From: Acinetobacter pittii ANC 4050
Lineage (GTDB): Bacteria > Pseudomonadota > Gammaproteobacteria > Pseudomonadales > Moraxellaceae
Reading direction: 5' to 3'
NCBI RefSeq assembly: GCF_000399685.1
Contig: NZ_KB976987.1
Coordinates: 1,503,184-1,567,183, forward strand
DNA length: 64,000 bases
Shown here piece after piece: positions 55,261 to 64,000 of this stretch. The notes under the pieces are model-generated. The model made no database searches and was not told the DNA's origin. It saw only the letters and a list, made by a program, of their open reading frames with translations. Within the stretch, counting starts at the first letter, position 1, and every line of letters starts with the position of its first letter. A program made the position numbers and the translations under genes.

Positions 55261-55881
55261 TTAATTCACGGCAAAAGGACTTCGTGTAATTTTAATATCT
55301 ACCGATGCTTTAGGCGGTTCAACCTCAGGTTCTGGTTCGGCTGGAGCTTTACTCTCAACTACGGGTTTAGCCTGTACCACTTGCTGCTGCGGCTTACCCA
55401 CTGTTTTTTGCTGAGCTGGCTGTACTTTAGGTTGAGTCGTTTTAGCTACGCTTGTCTGTAATTGAGGCACAACTTGAGCTTTCTTCTCACCTGTTAGCTG
55501 TTCATCAAATGGTGAAACTCGCTGTTCATTCGCAGCAACAGTTTTATGCGGAACAGGTTTAAAGATATTACTTAATTCATTATCTTTTGGCTGTTCAAAG
55601 CCATCACGGCTCATTGAGTCTGTTTCATTGTCTTGGCTTATAGCAACCTGATTTTGTTCATCAGAAGAATGAGCAGCATCTTGATTTAAAATTTGCTCTT
55701 CTGTTGATTTACTATCAATTGCTGCTGATTCCGGCGAATTCGGTTGAGACAAGAACAGGAATAGCGAGATGCTGACAAACACCCCTGCAATTACACCAAT
55801 CACAATATAAAGTAGTGGTGATTTCGGCTTTTTTTTATTCGATTGTAAAACTCGAATAGAAGTTGGTTTTTCCTGAGCCAT
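55261..55881 (-). CDS. T6SS-linked membrane protein with a proline/glutamine-rich tail
   Basis: The 206-residue protein has one transmembrane segment (about residues 24-45, LLYIVIGVIAGVFVSISLFLFL). The long tail is low in complexity (Gln, Pro, Val, Lys) and ends NVDIKITRSPFAVN-like. It lies between tssL and tagX with short gaps, so it is part of the same operon. It is probably an accessory anchor spanning the periplasm. I cannot assign a general Tss symbol. Confidence 0.7.
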   Translation of the reverse strand: MAQEKPTSIRVLQSNKKKPKSPLLYIVIGVIAGVFVSISLFLFLSQPNSPESAAIDSKSTEEQILNQDAAHSSDEQNQVAISQDNETDSMSRDGFEQPKDNELSNIFKPVPHKTVAANEQRVSPFDEQLTGEKKAQVVPQLQTSVAKTTQPKVQPAQQKTVGKPQQQVVQAKPVVESKAPAEPEPEVEPPKASVDIKITRSPFAVN

Positions 55882-55893
55882 TTCGTACCATCA

Positions 55894-56700
55894 TCAAGGT
55901 AAATAAATTGTAATATGCGCTTGCTCTTGAGGAGCAGAAATCACATTTTGATAATTAGATAATGCTTTATCATTTTGATTGTTCAGCATAAATCTTAAGC
56001 CTGCAAAGGTAAGTAATGCAAAAATCAATAAAAAGATCAAAATCCAAAAGAAAGGCACTTCGCGATGAATAATATTTCGTATTTGATCGGGAATTGCCGA
56101 GAACGGCGAAAATGCAACTTTTTTCCCTTTTAAATAGTCGATCTCATCACCCACTCGTGATACTAAGTGGTTAAGACTTTCAATAGACTCAATGCGGTAC
56201 TTACCTTGAAAACCAAGTAAAAGACAGTAATGAAATACTTCAAGAGCAGCTAGTCGTTCTTTTCCACGGCTTCGCAATTGCTCCAAAATTTCAAAAAAGC
56301 GATAGCCCGCTAACTGAGAACCAAACAAGCTCAATTGCAATGGGCTAATCAACCAAGCATTTTGTAAATTAAAATAGCTTGGATCTTGTTGCGTTACGAT
56401 GGTTTCATCAATTAATGCACAAAATGCATATTTAGCATCATGAATATCATCAGCTGAAAATTGTAGCTTTTTAGCTTGTTGCTCAAATTGATTAAGCAAA
56501 TTTAAGGTTTTTTCACGGAATTGCTGCGCATCTGCCGGCACATATTGATTTCGAATTAAAAAAATCAAATAAAAGCCATCATGCAATAAATCAATAAGAT
56601 TAATTGCCTGTAGTTTTGCCTGCGACTGGCTATTGTTATTTCCGCCCGTCCCGATTTGCCCATCGTCAAATAAAGAAGGAGCGCCTGTAGATTGTGACAT
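55894..56700 (-). CDS. tssL: T6SS membrane-complex protein TssL (DotU/IcmH type)
   Basis: The 268-residue DotU-like protein has a cytoplasmic helical domain (ADDIHDAKYAFCALIDETI, then ISPLQLSLFGSQLAGYRFFE) and one C-terminal transmembrane segment (about 218-238, FFWILIFLLIFALLTFAGLRF). It has no peptidoglycan-binding OmpA domain; a separate OmpA-like protein (tagN) is encoded upstream. AAAGGAG precedes its start. Confidence 0.92.
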   Translation of the reverse strand: MSQSTGAPSLFDDGQIGTGGNNNSQSQAKLQAINLIDLLHDGFYLIFLIRNQYVPADAQQFREKTLNLLNQFEQQAKKLQFSADDIHDAKYAFCALIDETIVTQQDPSYFNLQNAWLISPLQLSLFGSQLAGYRFFEILEQLRSRGKERLAALEVFHYCLLLGFQGKYRIESIESLNHLVSRVGDEIDYLKGKKVAFSPFSAIPDQIRNIIHREVPFFWILIFLLIFALLTFAGLRFMLNNQNDKALSNYQNVISAPQEQAHITIYLP

Positions 56701-56717
56701 TTTTCTCTCCTTTACCT

Positions 56718-58082
56718 TTAAGCGTTCATGACCGCAATCAATTCAATACTGATATCTTGGAAACCAGCTGGAACATAAATACAGATCGTCTCTGAATCTA
56801 ACATGCGCTGATATAGCTCGTGATGCGGTTCAATTTCAAAATAACTCACACCAGAACGTACCGGTATCGCAGTTGGAACCTGAATCAAATGATGTAATGG
56901 AATCGCAGGTAATGCAGCAACTACACGTTGCTCTACATCTAAAGTGCTACCAATCTTAAATCGTAAAGGTACGATCTGGATTAACTCATGAGTCTGCATA
57001 GCACTACTTGATACTGCAATATAAAGTCGAGTGTCTCGAGTAATCTTATCTGTTTCAAGACTTCCCACCCAATATGAAGGCCGGATCTCTTTAAGCGCAA
57101 TACTGATATAACGACTTGAAATAATCGTATCGAGTAAATCACGTAGAATCGTGTCTAACTGAGTAAAACTTTCTTGTAAATTATGGTGTTTATAAGCAGG
57201 CAGCTGATCAACATCATAGGCTGTCGAGAAAGTTAATAATGAACCTGCTAAACGTAATAATTCGAAAAACAACCGTTCTGGATGGATTTGTGGATATTGC
57301 ACAAAGTGATTTAAACCAGCATGAGCTGTATTTAAGGCATTTACTAACCAGAAAGAAACGATATCGCCTGAACGAAATTCAATTAATTTCTGTTCATTTT
57401 CTCGGTTATTGGTTTGAATCGTCTTAATTTTTGCCTTAATAACATTCAGAGTTCTTTTTAAATTTGAAATGAGTGTTTCAGAGGCATCCACGTGCAAAAT
57501 TGGTGGAATAAACTTTCGGTCAATTTCAAAAGCACCAGAGCTTTGACGCTTAATTTTTCCAATCGGCAGATATAAAAAACCATCTAAATTATGGTCTGGA
57601 TTACTATGAATATCTAATAATTTAAAAACAGCACGGCGGCGTAGCAAACTAATATCCGCTTCGGTAGCATTCGTAAATAGATCATGCGTTTCGACAAGGT
57701 GAGATTGATATCTGCCCTTTTGCGCTTGGTTTTGATCAATTAGATTTTGCTTATTTGCTTGTAAGAGTGGCAATGCTAAATAGATTAGCATCTCACCACG
57801 TAAATTAAGATCATCTAATAAAATTGGTTCAGGCAATAGATCGTATGCAGGCGCCTGATAAATTTCACCGTCTTGCCAGATCATCTCTACAGACTCAAGA
57901 GCAAGAATATGCGTACTCAATTGAGCCTCATCGAAACTTAACTTCTGAATACCATACGAAAAAGGCACAACCGCACGAACCGTATGATTTAGGCGTTGTT
58001 CATGATAGGTATCTTGAATTTGGAAATGTTGAGGTCTTAAAAATAAACCTTCGCCCCACAGGACTTTTTCAGCTTTAAACAT
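56718..58082 (-). CDS. tssK: T6SS baseplate protein TssK
   Basis: The 454-residue protein begins with the diagnostic VLWGEGLFLRPQHFQIQD and continues with the TssK shell and head regions. TssK links the baseplate to the membrane complex. It lies between tssA and tssL in the standard order. Confidence 0.95.
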   Translation of the reverse strand: MFKAEKVLWGEGLFLRPQHFQIQDTYHEQRLNHTVRAVVPFSYGIQKLSFDEAQLSTHILALESVEMIWQDGEIYQAPAYDLLPEPILLDDLNLRGEMLIYLALPLLQANKQNLIDQNQAQKGRYQSHLVETHDLFTNATEADISLLRRRAVFKLLDIHSNPDHNLDGFLYLPIGKIKRQSSGAFEIDRKFIPPILHVDASETLISNLKRTLNVIKAKIKTIQTNNRENEQKLIEFRSGDIVSFWLVNALNTAHAGLNHFVQYPQIHPERLFFELLRLAGSLLTFSTAYDVDQLPAYKHHNLQESFTQLDTILRDLLDTIISSRYISIALKEIRPSYWVGSLETDKITRDTRLYIAVSSSAMQTHELIQIVPLRFKIGSTLDVEQRVVAALPAIPLHHLIQVPTAIPVRSGVSYFEIEPHHELYQRMLDSETICIYVPAGFQDISIELIAVMNA

Positions 58083-58098
58083 ATGTCTTTACCAATCT

Positions 58099-59193
58099 TT
58101 ATTCATATTCATTTTTAGGCTGCACACCTAACATTTCCTGAACCATTTGTAATGGATGCTCATCTTTAATGACTTGCGCTAACCATTCATGTAATGGCAT
58201 TTGACTCCATTTAATCGTTTTTTGAAGCATATAACTCACAGGGCTATGAGGTTCATTGGCTTGGAAGTAATCAGCAATCTCTTGCAGCACTTTCATTGCT
58301 TGCTCTCGGTTAGCCAAGTGCGTTTGTGCTTGAGGCTGAAAAGCAGGCTGAGCTGAAACAACTTGTACAGGCGCTTGATTTTCCATAGATGAACTCGTGA
58401 TGACAGTAGCCTGTTCTTGGATTGGTGCAAGTCCTGCACCAAAAGCTTCTGCTTTATAAATCTTGCGTAATGTGCTGTGAATAGTCTCAAATGCTGAATC
58501 AATCGCAGCAAAACTTGGCGAATCTAGTCCCATTAAATGATCGAGAGTTTGCTTTAAAACATCCCACTCAGTTAACACTGAACTAAAATCTTGATAGTTA
58601 GAATATTGAAAAGTTTTAGACGTATTAAAAATAGCTTGGTCGAATTGTTCTAATTCCGATGGCCCCGACTGGCTGTCATATTCTTCTGTTTGTTTACGGC
58701 GAACATTTTCATGATAAAGAAAATTATCGTAATCAAGCAAATTATAATAAGGAGCTGTATTGGTTAAAGGAACTTTCTTTAGCAACATCGGAAGTTGATT
58801 AATTAAACCCTGTAATAAACCAATGCGTTGATCTAAATCATCATCTTCAATAATAGGATGAATTTCCTGCCAGTATTGATTTAGCATGGAATGGCTTAAA
58901 GTTAAACCTTTCGCCATACCTTCAAAACCATAAAGATGAGTCCAAGCTTCTAAGAGCCAAGTTAATAGACGAATATCTTTCGTTTTATCTTTTAACAAAA
59001 CACTTGTGTTCTTTGCTACAAAGTCCCAATCGGCTTGTTTGCGCTCAGCAACCCAATCACCTTGATCTAGCAATAGATCATCTTGTGTCTTCGCTTTTTT
59101 TATTTCATGAAATTCATTAGAAAATGAAAAGTCATCACCACAAGGCAAACTATCACTAATGGGTTCAAGTAGTTCAGAAATATCAATATTCAT
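58099..59193 (-). CDS. tssA: T6SS protein TssA (ImpA N-terminal type)
   Basis: The 364-residue protein has the ImpA N-terminal domain (LLEPISDSLPCGDDFSFS at the start, then RLLTWLLEAWTHLYGFEGMAKGL). Low-complexity Gln-rich sequence follows, then a short C-terminal domain (SPVSYMLQKTIKWSQMPLHEWL). TssA proteins organise sheath assembly. It lies between tssH and tssK. Confidence 0.92.
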   Translation of the reverse strand: MNIDISELLEPISDSLPCGDDFSFSNEFHEIKKAKTQDDLLLDQGDWVAERKQADWDFVAKNTSVLLKDKTKDIRLLTWLLEAWTHLYGFEGMAKGLTLSHSMLNQYWQEIHPIIEDDDLDQRIGLLQGLINQLPMLLKKVPLTNTAPYYNLLDYDNFLYHENVRRKQTEEYDSQSGPSELEQFDQAIFNTSKTFQYSNYQDFSSVLTEWDVLKQTLDHLMGLDSPSFAAIDSAFETIHSTLRKIYKAEAFGAGLAPIQEQATVITSSSMENQAPVQVVSAQPAFQPQAQTHLANREQAMKVLQEIADYFQANEPHSPVSYMLQKTIKWSQMPLHEWLAQVIKDEHPLQMVQEMLGVQPKNEYE

Positions 59194-59215
59194 CTAATTT
59201 TAGCTCTATTCAATT

Positions 59216-61897
59216 TTAAACTTCTGACTTCAATTTTTTACTAGTCCTTTTTTTAGCAGCTTTAGCAACCGGGTCTAGTACATATTGAATTTCGTCATCT
59301 TTAGCATCAATCATGATAATTTTTGGTAGTTTTTGCTCTGCTAAAGCCACCAAAATTTCTGTAGCCAATGCAGGTAACACTGTAGAATTTAAAATATTAT
59401 CAACGTTACGTGCACCGCTATCGACTTCTGTGCAACGGCTTAAGAGTAGCTCTACCAAATCATCAGAATACTGGACTTGTGTTCCATATTGTTTCTCAAT
59501 TCTTGCGGTGATCTTGCCTAACTTATGCTTAATGATTCGTACAAGGAGATCATCATGCAATGGGAAATATGGCACCACTCTCATTCGGCCTAAAAATGCG
59601 GGCTTAAATTGTTTATATAAACTTGGTTTTAGGTGCTCAATCAACTCTTCAGCTGTAGGCCACTCTTCTACAGGTCTATTTAAACAAGCTTGCATAATGG
59701 CACTTGAACCAGCATTTGAAGTCAGCAAGATAGTGGTGTTTTTAAAGTCAATTACTCGTCCTTCACCATCTTCTAAAGTACCTTTGTCAAATACTTGATA
59801 GAACAGTTCCTGAACATCACTATGAGCTTTTTCAATCTCATCAAGCAACACAACACTGTAAGGATTACGGCGAACAGCTTCTGTTAAAACACCCCCTTGA
59901 CCATATCCGACATACCCTGGAGGCGCACCTTTTAATGAAGATACCGTATGCGCTTCTTGATATTCAGACATATTAATGGTGATTAAATGCTGCTCACCAC
60001 CATATAATTCATTTGCCAAAGTTAATGCAGTTTCAGTTTTACCCACACCACTTGGGCCAACCAAAAGGAATACCCCTTGTGGCTTATTAGGATCTTCAAG
60101 CTTTGCTTTTGAAGTTTTAATACCTTGAACTAATTGTGTGAGTGCATAATCTTGCCCCATTACACGCTCGCCCAATTTATCTTCAAGCGTTAATATCTGT
60201 TTAATTTCATCATTGACCATTTTTCCAACAGGAATACCAGTCCAATCAGAAATAATTTCATTAATAATTTGAGAATTTACTCTTTCAAATACTAACGGTT
60301 GCTGGCCTTGAATTTCAGCAAGTTCCTTACGCAGTAGATTGATCTGATCATAAGCTTCAGACTCATTAGCATGATTTTGTGCTTCTAAATCCTGAATTTT
60401 ATGAACAAGTTCTAATTCTTTTTGCCACTGCTCTTCGGTTTCATGAATTTCTTTTTGCAAAGATTCTAAATTAGCTTTTAAAGCTTCCAATCGTTCATGA
60501 TGAATTGGAATCTGACGATGCTCATTTTCTAAAATTTGCTGTTCAAGTTTTAAGTTATGTTCTTGGGCCTTTAACTGGTCAAGCTTTACTGGTTGAGCAT
60601 TTTGGGTCAACGCAACACGTGCTGCTGCCGTATCAAGAACACTAACTGCTTTATCCGGAAGTTGACGGCCACTAATATATCGATGTGAAGAGTGAACTGC
60701 TGTAACGATCGCCTCATCATCAATTTGTAATTTAAAATGCTGCTGCATAACTGGAATCATCGCACGCAACATATCTACCGCAACTTCTTCGGTTGGCTCT
60801 TCTACTTTCACCACCTGAAAACGTCGGCTCAATGCCGCATCTTTTTCAAAATACTGTTTATATTCTGCCCAGGTAGTCGCAGCAATCGTGCGTAATTCAC
60901 CACGTGCAAGCGCTGGCTTTAAAAGATTTGCAGCATCATTTTGCCCTGCTTGTCCACCAGCACCAATTAAAGTATGAGCTTCATCAATAAATAAGATAAT
61001 AGGATAAGTAGAAGCTTGAACCTCTTGAATCACTTGCTTTAGACGATTTTCAAATTCGCCTTTAACGCTTGCACCTGCCTGTAATAATCCCATATCCAGC
61101 ACATGCAAATGGACATTTTTAAGGGCATTTGGTACTAAACCTTGTGCAATTTTTAAAGCTAGACCTTCAACCACGGCTGTTTTACCAACGCCTGGCTCTC
61201 CAGTTAAGATCGGATTGTTTTGGCGTCTACGCATTAAAATATCGAGCATTAAGCGAATTTCATATTCACGCCCAATAACTGGATCTATACCGCCTTTTTT
61301 CGCTTTTTCAGTGAGATTAATCGTATATTGATCAAGCGCAGGTGTTTTAGCTGTTTTGGTATTTGTTACAGTTGCGTCTGTTGGTTCCGCTTCATCCGAA
61401 AGCGTTTTTGTCTCATCTTGTTGTTCAACACTCTTCTCACAAATTTCAAGAAACTTATGTTTCATTGAATCAATTGGTAAAAGATCAAATAAACTCGAAG
61501 CTCTCGTTGCAATTTGATATAAATCAGGCGCAGTTAACAGTGCAACTAATAAATGACCGCTACGAATAACTGGATTTTGTTCAGCCGAGGCCAATAACCA
61601 AGCTTGCTCAAATAAACGAACAATAGATTTAGCAAAAATAGGAGTTCGAGTATTACCTTTTGGTAATTGAGAAATTGTTTCTTTTAAATCATCAGCTAAA
61701 GCTTCAGATGAAATTTTATACTTCTTTAATAAAATTTTTAAATCATTCTCTAAAGATTGATTAAGTAATTCTAAAAATAAATGCTCAATTTCAATTTCGT
61801 AATTTTGTTGAATAACACAAGCATTAGCCGATTTTTCTAAAGCAGTTCGTGCAACTGTAGAAAGTTTTGTAATTAAAATTTTTAAATTACTCATCAT
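59216..61897 (-). CDS. tssH: T6SS sheath-recycling ATPase TssH (ClpV)
   Basis: The 893-residue AAA+ disaggregase has an N-terminal Clp domain, two ATPase modules (GEPGVGKT and GPSGVGKTE) and a coiled middle domain in between. It disassembles the contracted sheath. ATG at 61897 is taken as the start; a TTG three codons earlier opens the frame. Its place before tssA is typical for this genus. Confidence 0.95.
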   Translation of the reverse strand: MMSNLKILITKLSTVARTALEKSANACVIQQNYEIEIEHLFLELLNQSLENDLKILLKKYKISSEALADDLKETISQLPKGNTRTPIFAKSIVRLFEQAWLLASAEQNPVIRSGHLLVALLTAPDLYQIATRASSLFDLLPIDSMKHKFLEICEKSVEQQDETKTLSDEAEPTDATVTNTKTAKTPALDQYTINLTEKAKKGGIDPVIGREYEIRLMLDILMRRRQNNPILTGEPGVGKTAVVEGLALKIAQGLVPNALKNVHLHVLDMGLLQAGASVKGEFENRLKQVIQEVQASTYPIILFIDEAHTLIGAGGQAGQNDAANLLKPALARGELRTIAATTWAEYKQYFEKDAALSRRFQVVKVEEPTEEVAVDMLRAMIPVMQQHFKLQIDDEAIVTAVHSSHRYISGRQLPDKAVSVLDTAAARVALTQNAQPVKLDQLKAQEHNLKLEQQILENEHRQIPIHHERLEALKANLESLQKEIHETEEQWQKELELVHKIQDLEAQNHANESEAYDQINLLRKELAEIQGQQPLVFERVNSQIINEIISDWTGIPVGKMVNDEIKQILTLEDKLGERVMGQDYALTQLVQGIKTSKAKLEDPNKPQGVFLLVGPSGVGKTETALTLANELYGGEQHLITINMSEYQEAHTVSSLKGAPPGYVGYGQGGVLTEAVRRNPYSVVLLDEIEKAHSDVQELFYQVFDKGTLEDGEGRVIDFKNTTILLTSNAGSSAIMQACLNRPVEEWPTAEELIEHLKPSLYKQFKPAFLGRMRVVPYFPLHDDLLVRIIKHKLGKITARIEKQYGTQVQYSDDLVELLLSRCTEVDSGARNVDNILNSTVLPALATEILVALAEQKLPKIIMIDAKDDEIQYVLDPVAKAAKKRTSKKLKSEV

Positions 61898-62045
61898 TAC
61901 TCTCAATATTTTTAAATAATTTAATGCTTAAAATCATAATGCCTGTATATTAACAAAATTCAGCTTTATCAGACAAACTACTCATCATTTCAAGCGTTAA
62001 TATGTTTTAGTAGATATTTATATCTATATAAAAATATCTCAACCC

Positions 62046-62309
62046 TTATCCTTGATTAACTAAACTCTGTTTTGGCAATAATTTACAGCCACATGATAAT
62101 GAATCATTTACACGTGCTGCGGATTTTCCCATAACAAGCATATTTGAATCTCCCGATACAATCGTAGAAACCGTTTTGTGTAACGGACAAGTTGCCTTAT
62201 CTCCTACACAGGCAATTGCAATTCCATCAATTAAAAATGTACTGTTCCCTGAAATGACTTGCCCTCCACCAGTGGTTGGGCATCCAATCGTAATGTAAGG
62301 GCTAGCCAT
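62046..62309 (-). CDS. PAAR-domain spike-tip protein
   Basis: From the ATG at 62309 (AAGGAG 7 nt upstream) the protein has 87 residues: a complete PAAR domain (ITIGCPTTGGGQVISG, GDKATCPLHKTVSTIVSG, MGKSAARVNDSLSCGCKL). It sharpens the tip of the spike and can carry effectors. A longer frame upstream overlaps tagN and is not used. Confidence 0.93.
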   Translation of the reverse strand: MASPYITIGCPTTGGGQVISGNSTFLIDGIAIACVGDKATCPLHKTVSTIVSGDSNMLVMGKSAARVNDSLSCGCKLLPKQSLVNQG

Positions 62310-62325
62310 GTTCTTCTCCTTATAT

Positions 62326-63093
62326 TTATAGAACAGTAAACTCAATTCGACGGTTTTTCTTTCTGCCTTCTGGAGAAGTGTTATCTGCAACTGGCTTAGA
62401 TGAACCTAAACCTTCTGTAGATAAATGATCGGCAGGAATACTTTTACTAATCAAATAGTTTTTCACTGCTAATGCTCGATCTTGGCTAAGTTTTAAGTTT
62501 TTAGTTGCATCACCTGAACTATCAGTATGACCAATAATTTTGACTTTTTTACCGCCTACTTTATTTAAAGCAACAGCCATCTCGTCGAGAATTTTTTGAC
62601 CTGCATCAGTTAAAACTGCACTACCAGATTCAAACTCAATAATTCGATTTTTAAGTGCGTCATCAATGATTTTTTGCTCAGCCTGATTAACTGATAACTG
62701 TGAATACAGTTGATATGGTGGCTGCACTAACCCTTGAAAAGATTGAATTGTAGGCTGGATATCTGCTGGATTCAGCATTTTTCCACTTAGCTCAAATCGA
62801 GTACCATTTACGCTTAATTTCCCTTGCGAAACCTTTTTAAGGTCAGGGGTAATCACTCGCGTCACCGAGTCACTCCACCCATTTGGAGCGGCTACAGGTC
62901 TTACTTGTATTTTATCTACAACCTGATCGGCACCATAAACAGACTGCATTTTTAATAAGATGGCCTGTTTACTCGCTTCGTTAGGAACTACACCTTCTAC
63001 AACAATGGGCTGAGCCAAAGCATAATTAGCAATAGCATAGATAAAACAGCCTTTTATGAGCTGTAAAAGTTTAGTTTGATATCGTTGATTCAT
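62326..63093 (-). CDS. tagN: OmpA-family protein of the T6SS cluster (TagN)
   Basis: The 255-residue protein has an N-terminal membrane/signal segment (about 12-28) and a C-terminal OmpA-like peptidoglycan-binding domain with KVKIIGHTDSSGDATKNLKLSQDRALAVKNYL and STEGLGSSKPVADNTSPEGRKKNRRIEF. It probably anchors the apparatus to the cell wall, in place of the OmpA domain missing from TssL. Confidence 0.9.
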   Translation of the reverse strand: MNQRYQTKLLQLIKGCFIYAIANYALAQPIVVEGVVPNEASKQAILLKMQSVYGADQVVDKIQVRPVAAPNGWSDSVTRVITPDLKKVSQGKLSVNGTRFELSGKMLNPADIQPTIQSFQGLVQPPYQLYSQLSVNQAEQKIIDDALKNRIIEFESGSAVLTDAGQKILDEMAVALNKVGGKKVKIIGHTDSSGDATKNLKLSQDRALAVKNYLISKSIPADHLSTEGLGSSKPVADNTSPEGRKKNRRIEFTVL

Positions 63094-63095
63094 TA

Positions 63096-64000
63096 TTATT
63101 CACCCAAAAAAGTCTGTCTAAATAGTTTTAAGCCTTGGTTTAAACTTAATTGGCGTTGACATAATGATTGTTCCAGCGTAGCTAAACCAGCATTCTGCTC
63201 CAAGTAAGTATCAATCCACTGAGCTTCTATTAGAGAAACCCAATGCTTACTATCCATATTCTGAGTAAAAATATCGCTAAGGGCTAAAATATCAGCCCCT
63301 TGGAAACCGAAGAATAATACGGGTTGATCTCGATGTAATAAACCTATCAATACCTCAGTATTATGTTCTTTTAAAAAGCGACAAATAATGCTGACCCAAA
63401 AGGCTGCTATTTCATAACTGTAAGCAGGATTATTAATAGGCAAAATTAAAACTTTATTTAAGCGACTCGTTCCATTTTGTAAAATTGGTTGTAGTAGTAA
63501 TCCCAGCCCAATCATACTTTGCGCCAATTCATAAATACTCAACTTCATGAGTTGAGCAAATGAATGCATCGTATGATTTTCATAGAATCCTACACACTCG
63601 CGTTCAGTTAAGACCTGAATCTGATTTTGTAAGTGACCTAATTTCCCAAGTAATAGATCTGAATCTTTAATTCCTTTTAAAGCACGATTGTTTTGGAATA
63701 AATCAACAAGTACATGTTTATAGCTATATGGCGCATATAACAAATTATCATATGGCAAATCAATTTCTAATAAATGGCTCAGTACCATTGGAAAAGATCG
63801 ACCTGAACTATCTTCACTTGCCAGTAGGTTCGCTGCTAAAAACATATTTTCTTTTGGATTTGCAATAAAGAAGTCCAGTGAAGGCAATGTGTTATAAGCT
63901 TCTTTAAAGCTGCCTGATTGCATTGCATATTCCAATGCTTCAGTAATCCACTGATCAAGCAATTGTATTAGCGCATTCTGTCCTTTTGTTTTTAAAAAGT
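63096..64000 (-). CDS. tagF: T6SS-associated protein TagF (cut by the window edge)
   Basis: The visible part has the TagF segment [34 protein letters not shown]. The frame stays open to 64000 and reads [22 protein letters not shown] across the first possible internal start, as in the N-terminal domain of TagF. The true start is therefore outside the window. TagF proteins repress T6SS activity after translation. It ends 2 bp before tagN. Confidence 0.9.
   Translation of the reverse strand, partial: FLKTKGQNALIQLLDQWITEALEYAMQSGSFKEAYNTLPSLDFFIANPKENMFLAANLLASEDSSGRSFPMVLSHLLEIDLPYDNLLYAPYSYKHVLVDLFQNNRALKGIKDSDLLLGKLGHLQNQIQVLTERECVGFYENHTMHSFAQLMKLSIYELAQSMIGLGLLLQPILQNGTSRLNKVLILPINNPAYSYEIAAFWVSIICRFLKEHNTEVLIGLLHRDQPVLFFGFQGADILALSDIFTQNMDSKHWVSLIEAQWIDTYLEQNAGLATLEQSLCQRQLSLNQGLKLFRQTFLGE

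Noticed and set aside
62310..62390. Longer N-terminus for the PAAR protein
   Set aside because: It overlaps tagN and lacks a ribosome site; AAGGAG precedes the ATG at 62309 and PAAR proteins are this short.

Overview
The window looks like chromosomal DNA from an Acinetobacter species, most likely the A. calcoaceticus-baumannii complex. The DNA is AT-rich. pobA and pobR are divergent and PobR is an IclR-type regulator. A complete phenylacetate (paa) cluster has paaZ divergent from paaABCDEFGHJK-XYI, and a type VI secretion cluster carries tagX, tagN and tagF. The genus call rests on gene order and protein character, not on a database search.

Layout. 1-3.1 kb: a GntR/UTRA regulator, then 4-hydroxybenzoate hydroxylase pobA with its divergent regulator pobR. 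3.1-14.1 kb: a catabolic cluster holding a luciferase-like flavin monooxygenase, a flavin reductase, an alpha/beta hydrolase, a DUF1185 protein, two aldehyde dehydrogenases, a carboxymuconolactone-decarboxylase-like protein, an NCS1 (cytosine/purine-type) permease and a porin. A divergent FadR-type GntR regulator and a DUF1330 protein border it. The gene set fits oxidative opening of an N-heterocyclic ring and funnelling through a semialdehyde to succinate, as in the pyridine (pyr) pathway described for Arthrobacter, with a second parallel to the Rut uracil pathway. A perfect 22-bp palindrome in front of the operon and a near copy in front of the succinate-semialdehyde dehydrogenase tie the two transcription units to one regulator.

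14.1-20.4 kb: accessory genes (GST, cold-shock protein, several small AT-rich hypothetical genes, a TrxB-like flavoprotein and a divergent TetR regulator). 20.4-27.9 kb: a probable genomic island. It is bracketed by a degenerate fragment of paaI on the left and the intact paaI on the right. It holds a TetR regulator, a strongly structured candidate RNA of phage type, a 204-aa protein, a 1315-aa NACHT-type NTPase with a C-terminal PD-(D/E)xK nuclease-like motif (a strong anti-phage defence candidate) and a membrane protein.

27.8-41.6 kb: the full paa cluster, from phenylacetate-CoA ligase through ring epoxidase, isomerase and ring hydrolase to beta-oxidation. 41.6-54.3 kb: mixed housekeeping and accessory genes, including a serine dehydratase gene interrupted by an in-frame amber codon, an EamA exporter, a candidate small RNA, soxR with a SoxR box, queH, a MocR regulator with a GNAT acetyltransferase, a YcaQ-like protein, an MFS transporter coupled to a nucleoside deaminase, an ankyrin-repeat protein and a LysR regulator. 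54.3-64 kb: part of a type VI secretion cluster read on the minus strand (tagF, tagN, PAAR, tssH, tssA, tssK, tssL, a proline-rich membrane protein, tagX); tagF runs off the right edge.

No tRNA, rRNA, CRISPR array or insertion sequence was recognised.
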